DNA of 38,639 bases. Source: a bacterium. Its GTDB lineage: Bacteria; Chloroflexota; Anaerolineae; Epilineales; Epilineaceae. Both the position numbers and the translations under genes were made by a program. How positions within the stretch are numbered: the first letter of the stretch is position 1; the number at the start of each line of letters is the position of its first letter. The DNA lies in assembly GCA_003576755.1 (NCBI GenBank), contig QEVT01000009.1:1-38639 (forward strand), in the 5' to 3' direction. Of this stretch, positions 33,049-38,639 are shown piece after piece. The notes beneath the pieces were generated by a model. It ran no database searches, was not told the origin of the DNA, and was given only the letters and a program-made list of their open reading frames with translations.

Positions 33049-34975
33049 CCCGCGCGGCCGCCGGTCGGTCCTGCCGTGAGACGGCCTGGTCGCCCACGGC
33101 CGTGCCCGCGACCGCCACCGGCAGGAACACCGCTCGAGGTGCGGTGGCGGCGAGGCCGAAGACGTGCACGGCCTGCCCGCCGCGGTCGGTGACGAAGACA
33201 CGGCCGTCCGCGGCCGCCGCGACGTCGCTCGGCGCCTCGGGCGCGCCACGTGCCGGCGCCGGCAGCACGGCGGTGCCGAGCACCGCGCCGCTTGCCGTCA
33301 GCCGCACGAGGCTGCGGGCGGCAAGGACGACCGCGAACCCGCCGTCGGCCAGCGGCGCAAAGCGGATCGCGCCGGCAGGGACATCGACGCCCCCCACGAC
33401 CCGGCCCGCGGCGTCGAGCCGGAGCAACCTGCGCGACTGGGCGTTGAGCACCGCGACCGATCCGTCCGGCAAGACGTCGAGGTCGACGAGCGCCAGGCCG
33501 CCGCCCTGCTCGGCCAACGGCCACTCCGCCCGCCGCGACCCGGTCGCCAGGTCGAGCACCAGGACGCGGCGCCGGGCAGCGTCGAGCGCGTAGACGGCGC
33601 CGCGGGCCGGGTCGTGCCCGAGGGCGATGATCTGCGAGCGCTCGGCGCCGTCGATCGGCTCGGCCCAGTCGAACGACCACGTCCGCGCGGGCTCGCCGGC
33701 CGCGCCGGCGCGGCCATACCGCTCGATCCGGATGCGTCGGTGCCCTTGCGGCGCCACGTCCGGGTCGCGCGGGTCGTCGATGCTGCTCGCCGTCCGCGTC
33801 CGCACGATCAGCCAGTCGCCGTCTGCCGTGGCATCGGCCAGCTGCATGCCGAGGCGCCGGAGGCCGTGCGTGACCCGTCCGCGTGCGTCGAACCGTTGGG
33901 CACGTTCCATCTCGTCGACGACGTACAGCCCGCCGTCTTCGCCGACCGCGGCCCGGATCGGGTGCGACAGCCAGCCGGGCTCGATCGGCGGGAAGCGCCA
34001 CGTCCAGAGCGTGGTCAGCGTCCGACCGCCGTAGCGCACGGCCGTGACCCCGCCCTCGCGATCGCCGGTCGGGCCGTCGAGCAGGTACAACGTGTCGGGT
34101 GCCGCCGCCGCAATCGCCCGCACGTCGCTGCCGACGCCGACCGCCGCGTGGTTGCCGCTCGCGCGGTCGAAGTCGGTCACGAGTCGGCCCCCCGTCCCGT
34201 CGAGCATGAACACCCGGCCGGTCGGATCGATGGCGATGTCGCGCGGGTTCCAACCCCGGATCTGGGTGCGGGGCGGGATGACCTCGCCGTCGGGGCCGTA
34301 CACCCAGAGGATGGCCGGCCCGCCGGCGACCGGCGCCTCGGTGGCGATCCAGATCCGTCCGTCGGGCGCGACCGCCAGGCCGTTGGGCAGCGTGGCCTGA
34401 TCGGTCGGCGAAAACGGCACCGGGATGTTCACCGCCCGGCTGCCGTCCGCCTTCCGGCCGACGATGGCGCTGGCGCCCCGATCGAACACGAACACACGGC
34501 CAGCGGCGTCGCGAGCGATGGCTTCGGGCTTGGCGTAGTCGTTCCAGTGGGCGACGAAGTCGCCTGCCAGGTCGAATACCGCCAACCGCCCCTGCCGCCG
34601 GTCGGCGACGAACACCCGCCCGCCGGCCTCGTCGACCGCGATGCCGAAGGGGTGGTCGAGGCCGCCGTTGTCGAGGCCGGGCCGGCCCACCTGAAGCCTT
34701 GCCGTGCCACCGGCGTCGAACCGCAGCGCCCGGCGCAGGCCGGCGTCGACCACCCAGGCGGACCCGTCGGCGCCGACCGCGAGGTCGACCGGGTCGAGCA
34801 CGCCGCCGGGCTCGGGCTCGAGGTCGGACTGCCACGTGGCGATCCAGGCAAGACCCCCGTCGGCTGCACGCGCGGGCGTCGACGCCGGTGGCGCCGACAC
34901 CGCGACGGCGACCCCGCACGCCGCGACGAGGCCGGCGGTGCGCCAGGCGCGGCTAGCGCGGCGTCGGCGGCACAT
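33041..34975 (-). CDS. Secreted NHL-repeat-type beta-propeller protein
   Basis: 644 residues. A cationic, hydrophobic N-terminus (about 1-38) is an export signal; VAAC near residue 20 could even be a lipobox. The rest is built from repeated blades of the form 'DLAVGADGSAWVVD', 'GIAVDEAGGRVFVAD' and 'GLAVAPDGRIWIAT', at least ten in number, as in NHL/SMP-30 propellers. Near the C-terminus is VFLPVAVAG, like the short motifs after TP linkers in two other secreted proteins here. No catalytic residues are evident. The gene overlaps the cytochrome c gene by 23 bp and the downstream lipoprotein gene by 8 bp, so the three form one operon and may make a surface complex. Confidence 0.82.
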   Translation of the reverse strand: MCRRRRASRAWRTAGLVAACGVAVAVSAPPASTPARAADGGLAWIATWQSDLEPEPGGVLDPVDLAVGADGSAWVVDAGLRRALRFDAGGTARLQVGRPGLDNGGLDHPFGIAVDEAGGRVFVADRRQGRLAVFDLAGDFVAHWNDYAKPEAIARDAAGRVFVFDRGASAIVGRKADGSRAVNIPVPFSPTDQATLPNGLAVAPDGRIWIATEAPVAGGPAILWVYGPDGEVIPPRTQIRGWNPRDIAIDPTGRVFMLDGTGGRLVTDFDRASGNHAAVGVGSDVRAIAAAAPDTLYLLDGPTGDREGGVTAVRYGGRTLTTLWTWRFPPIEPGWLSHPIRAAVGEDGGLYVVDEMERAQRFDARGRVTHGLRRLGMQLADATADGDWLIVRTRTASSIDDPRDPDVAPQGHRRIRIERYGRAGAAGEPARTWSFDWAEPIDGAERSQIIALGHDPARGAVYALDAARRRVLVLDLATGSRRAEWPLAEQGGGLALVDLDVLPDGSVAVLNAQSRRLLRLDAAGRVVGGVDVPAGAIRFAPLADGGFAVVLAARSLVRLTASGAVLGTAVLPAPARGAPEAPSDVAAAADGRVFVTDRGGQAVHVFGLAATAPRAVFLPVAVAGTAVGDQAVSRQDRPAAARDG

Positions 34976-35699
34976 CGTCCAGCGTCCGAATGAAGGCGAT
35001 CAGGTCACCCATCTGGACTTCGTCGAAGGCGTAGGCGGCCATCGCGGAGCCGGCGCGCCCGTTCGCGATCGCATGCCGGATGAACGCATCGGTCGCGGTG
35101 GCCTGGAACACCGGACCCGCCAAGCGCGGCGCATCGACGCCCCAGCCGTCCGGGCCGTGGCACACGGCGCAGTGTTGGTCGTACGTGGCACGGCCGGCCG
35201 CGGCATCGCCCTCCGCCCGATACGCGCCAAGCGCCACGGGTGGCGCGGCCTGCCACCGCCGGATGTGGCCGATGATGGCCCGGACCTGGCTGTCGGTCAG
35301 GAGTGGGCCGCGCTCCGCGGCGAACGCGGGCATCTTGGTGCCCGGCACGCCACGGGCCGCCTCCCCGGGACGGCCCTGCGCGATGGCGGCATACAGGAAC
35401 GCGTCGTCCGCCGCCGCGAGGAGGTCTTGCCCGTTGAGGTGCGGCGCCGACTTGATGCTCGGGTCCGAGCGGCCGTCGGCGCCGTGGCACGCCGCGCAGT
35501 ACTGGAGGTAGAGCGCTTCGCCCTCCGTTGCCGGAGTCCGTGAGGGACCCGGCGGCACGGCCGCCACCGCCGGTGGCGAGAGGGCCGCGGTCGGCGCGGA
35601 CGACGGCAGCGGCGCGTCCTGGCCGCCCCCGCAGCCGGTCAGCGCCGCCACGAGCAGGGCGAACACGGGTCGGGAGCGGCGCATCACGACGATCGTCAT
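34953..35699 (-). CDS. Dihaem cytochrome c lipoprotein
   Basis: 248 residues from the ATG at 35699 (another Met at 35684 is possible). The signal peptide ends in LTGC (C22), so it is a lipoprotein. After a Pro/Ala spacer come two class I cytochrome c domains: CAACH near residue 68 with TKMPAF as Met ligand, and CAVCH near 178 with a later SAMAAYAF. It should carry two c-type haems outside the membrane and pass electrons to or from a membrane complex. The partner could be a dehydrogenase such as the nearby PQQ-type enzyme, but that gene is separate. It heads the minus-strand operon and has a TATAAT box ~55 bp upstream. Confidence 0.93.
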   Translation of the reverse strand: MTIVVMRRSRPVFALLVAALTGCGGGQDAPLPSSAPTAALSPPAVAAVPPGPSRTPATEGEALYLQYCAACHGADGRSDPSIKSAPHLNGQDLLAAADDAFLYAAIAQGRPGEAARGVPGTKMPAFAAERGPLLTDSQVRAIIGHIRRWQAAPPVALGAYRAEGDAAAGRATYDQHCAVCHGPDGWGVDAPRLAGPVFQATATDAFIRHAIANGRAGSAMAAYAFDEVQMGDLIAFIRTLDDVPPTPR

Positions 35700-35754
35700 G
35701 GCGATGGGGGTTCCTTACGGGCGAACGGCGGGCCGCGGTCCGGCACCGCGCGGA

Positions 35755-35760
35755 ATTATA
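35755..35760 (-). promoter_or_regulatory. -10 box TATAAT for the cytochrome c operon
   Basis: A perfect TATAAT on the minus strand predicts a start near 35748 and a 49-nt leader that carries AAGGA 12 nt before the ATG. No good -35 is present. It shares the 35700-35855 intergenic region with a divergent promoter. Confidence 0.5.
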
Positions 35761-35841
35761 ACGCCTGGGCCACCCCCGCTGGCACCCCGCCCGCCGACGC
35801 AGCGGCGGAGACCGCCGCGGGGACCCCCGCGGCGCCGATGG

Positions 35842-35847
35842 TATACT
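35842..35847 (+). promoter_or_regulatory. -10 box TATACT, 8 bp before the acyl-CoA dehydrogenase ATG
   Basis: TATACT is followed by ACCGCGCC and ATG. The same 11 bases (ACCGCGCCATG) follow the TAGAAT box of the arg leader. The geometry predicts a leaderless mRNA starting at or next to 35856. No -35 is evident. Confidence 0.55.
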
Positions 35848-35855
35848 ACCGCGCC

Positions 35856-37052
35856 ATGTCACTCGCCGCCCCTCGGCGCACGCAGCGCCTCGCCGAGGCC
35901 GACGCCCTGGCGGCCGTGTTCGGCCGCCGCGCCGCCGCGCTCGATGCGGAGGCCGCCTTCCCGCACGCCAACGTCGACGACCTGCGCGCCGCGGGCTGGC
36001 CCGCGCTCGTCGTGCCGCGCGACCTGGGCGGCGACGGCGCCGGCCTGCTCGATACCGTCCGCCTGGTCGAGCGGCTGGCGGCGGGCGACGGCAGCACCGC
36101 CCTGGCGTTCGCCATGCACCTGCAGACCGTCGGGGCGGCGGCCGCCTCGCGCGGCTGGCCGGCCGCGCGCTTCGCCGCGGTGTGCCGCGACGTCGTGGCG
36201 CGCGGCGCCCTCGTCAATGCCTGCGCCAGCGAGCCTGAGCTCGGCAGCCCGAGCCGCGGCGGCCTGCCGCGGACGGTCGCTCGGCGGGTCGGCGATGGAT
36301 GGCGCATCACCGGGCGCAAGTCGTTCGCCAGCCTGGCACCGGTGCTGGACTATGTCATCGTGCCCGCCGCCTTGGACGGCGAGCCCGACACCATCGGGCG
36401 TTTCCTCGTCACGCGCCAGCCCGGCGTGTCGGTGGTCGAGACGTGGGACAGCATGGGGATGCGGTCCACCGGAAGCCACGATCTCGTGCTCGAGGAGGTC
36501 GCGGTGCCGGACACCGACCTCTTGTACCGCCAGAGCGCGGCGGCCCCCGATCCGTACCAGCCCGACGCCAACGCCTGGTTCACGCTCGTCGTCAGCGCGG
36601 TGTACCTCGGCGTCGGCCAGGCGGCGCTCGCCGCGGCGCTCCGCTACGCCAACACGCGGGTGCCGACCGCTCTCGGCCGGCCCATCGCCACGGTCGACGC
36701 CGTCCAGCGGCGCGCCGGGCGCGCCGATCTGGCCCTGACGGCCGCGCGCGCGCTGCTCCACCAGGTGGCCGGCATGTGGGACCGCGCGCCAGCCCAGCGC
36801 CGCGGCCGCGGCGCGGACGTGGTGGCCGCCAAGATCCACGTCACCAACGCCGCGATCGACGCCGCCGGCGAGGCCATGCGCATCGTCGGCGGCGCGGCCG
36901 TGCGCCGCGACCTGCCGCTGGAGCGCCACTTCCGCGACGTCCAAGCAGGGCTGTTCCACCCGCCCTCGGACGACCAGGGACTGGCGCTGCTCGGCCGGCT
37001 GGCGCTCAGGCGGGTGGCCGACGACGACGGGGCCACGCCGCCCCACGGGTAG
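35856..37052 (+). CDS. Acyl-CoA dehydrogenase-family flavoprotein
   Basis: 398 residues from ATG 35856. The in-frame ATG at 35838 lies at the promoter -10 and is disfavoured. The three-part ACAD fold is visible: a helical N-terminus with LVVPRDLGGDGAGLLDTVRLVERLAAGD, a middle beta domain (VARRVGDGWRITGRKSF and ETWDSMGMRSTGSHDLVLEEVAVPD, FAD-contacting) and a C-terminal helical domain with IHVTNAAIDAAGEAMRIVGGAA. Members oxidise acyl-CoA or, in the DszC/SfnB-like branch, use reduced flavin to oxygenate sulfur or aromatic compounds. I could not locate a sure catalytic Glu, so the reaction is open. It is a single gene, divergent from the cytochrome c operon. Confidence 0.85.
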   Translation: MSLAAPRRTQRLAEADALAAVFGRRAAALDAEAAFPHANVDDLRAAGWPALVVPRDLGGDGAGLLDTVRLVERLAAGDGSTALAFAMHLQTVGAAAASRGWPAARFAAVCRDVVARGALVNACASEPELGSPSRGGLPRTVARRVGDGWRITGRKSFASLAPVLDYVIVPAALDGEPDTIGRFLVTRQPGVSVVETWDSMGMRSTGSHDLVLEEVAVPDTDLLYRQSAAAPDPYQPDANAWFTLVVSAVYLGVGQAALAAALRYANTRVPTALGRPIATVDAVQRRAGRADLALTAARALLHQVAGMWDRAPAQRRGRGADVVAAKIHVTNAAIDAAGEAMRIVGGAAVRRDLPLERHFRDVQAGLFHPPSDDQGLALLGRLALRRVADDDGATPPHG

Positions 37053-37090
37053 GGACGAAGTCCGTCACGCCGAGCGCGCACGGCGACGGG

Positions 37091-38485
37091 TCATCCGGAG
37101 CCGCCGTCGGTCGCGCGCACGCGGTACACCCCGCCCCCGAGGTCGGTCGCGTACACCTCGCCCGCGGCGTCCTCGCCGAAGCTGCTGATCGCGAGGCTCG
37201 AGTCGAGCAGCGGCACGGATCGCCAAGCACCGGCCGAGTCGCGCGCCGCGCCCCACACGCGCCCCGAGCAGTAGTCGGCGTACAGGTATACGCCCCACAG
37301 CGCCGGGGACGCGGCGCCGCGATACACCGTCCCCCCGGTCACCGCGCAGTTGCCGTCCTCGTGCGGGTACGAGAGGATCGGCGCGACGGTGACGATGGCG
37401 CTGTCGCAGTCCGGGTCTTCGCGGTAGCAGCCGTCGGCCTCGTAGATCGGCCAGCCGTAGTTGCGCCCGCCGGCGTCGCCCGCGGGCTGGTGGTCGATCT
37501 CTTCCCAGGCGCCCGCGCCGACGTCGCCGATGAACAGGTCGCCCGTCAGCCGGTCGAACCCGAAGCGCCACGGGTTGCGCAGGCCGTACGCCCAGATCTC
37601 GGGCAGGAAGTCAGGGTCGGCGGCGAAGGGGTTGGACGCCGGGATGCCATACCGTCGGTCGGCGGCCGGGTAGGGCGGGTCGGCGTCGACGTCGACGCGC
37701 AGGATCTTGCCGAGCCATGTGCCGGGGCGTTGGGCGTTCGCCCGGTGGTCGGTGCCGCCGTCGCCGAAGCCGATGTACAGGTAGCCGTCGGGGCCAAACG
37801 CGAGGTGCCCCCCGTTGTGGTTGGCCGCCGGCTGATCCTGCCTGAGCAGCACCGACTCGGCCGACGCATCGACCACCGCCGTTCCAGCCGGCGCGCGGAA
37901 CACGCCGACGACCGTGTCGCCCTCGCCGTCGGTGTAGTCCACGAACAAGCGATCGTCGGCCGGGTAGCGCGGGTGGAACGCCAGGCCGAGCAGGCCCTGC
38001 TCGGACGCGTCGTCGGTGACGCGGTCGCGGAGGTCGAGGAAGGCCGGCTCGGCCACCGTCCCGTCGCGCACCACGCGCACGACGCCCTGCCGCTCCACCA
38101 CGAACAGCCGGCCGGAGCCGTCGCCCGCATCGACCACGGCCACCGGATCGTCGAGCCCCTCCACCAGAGGCTCGAGGGCGACGGCAAGGTCGGACGGCGG
38201 CCACGGACGCGCACGGGCGGTCGCCGGCGGTGCGGGCAATGCGGTCGAAGCGCGGGTGCCCGTGCCGGAAGGCGCCGCCGACACCGTCGCGGACGGCGCC
38301 GGTGTCGCCGTGCCGACCGCCGTGGAGGGTGGAACCTCGATCGGCGCGGTCGCGGCGACCGGCGGCGTCGGCGACCCGGGCGTCGCCGGGCGGTACGGCA
38401 GGTCGTCGGGGCGGCACCCCGTGCTCAGCCCGATCACGCCGACCAGCGCTGCCGTGACGGCGATGTGCGGCGGGCGCATGTTCAC
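37091..38485 (-). CDS. PQQ-type glucose/sorbosone dehydrogenase lipoprotein
   Basis: 464 residues from a GTG that overlaps the upstream stop (GTGA). A signal peptide ends at C24 (LSTGC, a slightly loose lipobox). A long Pro/Thr/Ala spacer (~30-95) follows, then a six-bladed soluble glucose dehydrogenase (GSDH) propeller. Marks are EGLDDPVAVVDAGDGSGRLF, EQGLLGLAFHPRY, NHNGGHLAFGPDGYLYIGFGDGG (PQQ/substrate region), LGKILRVDVD, GLRNPWRFGFD and GDVGAGAWEEID. The enzyme would oxidise sugars or other alcohols outside the cell using PQQ and Ca2+. Many homologues lack proven activity, so substrate and cofactor are inferred. Confidence 0.9.
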   Translation of the reverse strand: MNMRPPHIAVTAALVGVIGLSTGCRPDDLPYRPATPGSPTPPVAATAPIEVPPSTAVGTATPAPSATVSAAPSGTGTRASTALPAPPATARARPWPPSDLAVALEPLVEGLDDPVAVVDAGDGSGRLFVVERQGVVRVVRDGTVAEPAFLDLRDRVTDDASEQGLLGLAFHPRYPADDRLFVDYTDGEGDTVVGVFRAPAGTAVVDASAESVLLRQDQPAANHNGGHLAFGPDGYLYIGFGDGGTDHRANAQRPGTWLGKILRVDVDADPPYPAADRRYGIPASNPFAADPDFLPEIWAYGLRNPWRFGFDRLTGDLFIGDVGAGAWEEIDHQPAGDAGGRNYGWPIYEADGCYREDPDCDSAIVTVAPILSYPHEDGNCAVTGGTVYRGAASPALWGVYLYADYCSGRVWGAARDSAGAWRSVPLLDSSLAISSFGEDAAGEVYATDLGGGVYRVRATDGGSG

Positions 38486-38639
38486 GGTGCGCCGGGCGGC
38501 GGCTCCGGCGCAGGTGGGGCAGGCTCGGGAGGCGAGGGCGGGGCCGGTGGGTCGGCCGGCGGCGGGGCCGGCGCGGGTGACGACGGCGGAGGCGGCTCGG
38601 CGGGCGCCTGGGGCTCAGGCGCGCTCGCCGGGGGCGCGG
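38482..38639 (-). CDS. Pro/Ala-rich C-terminal tail of a minus-strand gene (partial)
   Basis: The minus-strand frame is open from the window edge to a TGA at 38484-38482, giving ~51 residues composed almost wholly of Pro, Ala, Ser and Glu (for example PPPPSSPAPAPPPADPPAPP). The stop overlaps the GTG of the sugar dehydrogenase gene by 4 bp, so the two are in one operon. The low-complexity tail gives no clue to function; such tails often occur in envelope proteins of this phylum. Confidence 0.55.
   Translation of the reverse strand, partial: APPASAPEPQAPAEPPPPSSPAPAPPPADPPAPPSPPEPAPPAPEPPPGAP

Overview
This is a very GC-rich bacterial window, by eye about 72% GC. It most likely comes from a member of the Chloroflexota (Anaerolineae or a related class). 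The main clue is a set of secreted proteins with Thr/Pro-rich linkers followed by a short hydrophobic 'FPVAL / FLPLL / FLPVA' motif, a habit I associate with that phylum. Other clues are lipoprotein beta-propellers, a BdbC-type DsbB, and a GT3-GT35 glucan enzyme. The taxonomic call is inference. I see no rRNA, tRNA, IS element, phage gene or CRISPR array.

Layout. (1) 1-6529, plus strand: the tail of an acidic protein, a double von Willebrand A protein, a B12-binding radical SAM enzyme, two SAM methyltransferases and a SPASM-type radical SAM enzyme. Five consecutive genes are joined by overlaps of 4-13 bp, so this is one tightly coupled operon of unknown product. (2) 6522-12216, plus: a LuxR-HTH / transmembrane / Kelch-propeller regulator with its own extended -10 promoter, a large secreted jelly-roll protein, and a membrane-anchored clan GH-A glycosidase. 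(3) 12153-13334, minus: queA. (4) 13527-22157, plus: arginine biosynthesis. argH and a GNAT gene are followed by argC-argB-argD-argA-argG-argJ. argF is absent from the window.

(5) 22282-35699, minus: an omega-amidase-like nitrilase, a fused glycogen synthase/alpha-glucan phosphorylase, a GT4 glycosyltransferase, a class I aminotransferase, a small four-helix membrane protein, bdbC, a TIM-barrel-like lipoprotein, a secreted NHL-type propeller and a dihaem cytochrome c. (6) 35842-38639: a divergent acyl-CoA dehydrogenase-like gene, then on the minus strand a PQQ-type sugar dehydrogenase lipoprotein and the Pro-rich tail of the next gene.

The most interesting signal is the leader of argCBDAGJ (15469-15650). 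It has a good sigma-70 promoter (TTGCCA-17 bp-TAGAAT) and an ATG only 8 bp after the -10 box, which opens a 25-codon peptide with four Arg codons. Four RNA segments follow that can form either a 1:2 hairpin plus a U-tailed 3:4 terminator, or a perfect 10-bp 2:3 antiterminator. This has the classical architecture of ribosome-mediated attenuation, here for arginine and apparently on a leaderless message. The same '-10 box + 8 nt + start codon' spacing recurs before the acyl-CoA dehydrogenase gene, queA and a small ORF ahead of the LuxR-Kelch gene, which suggests leaderless transcription is common in this genome.
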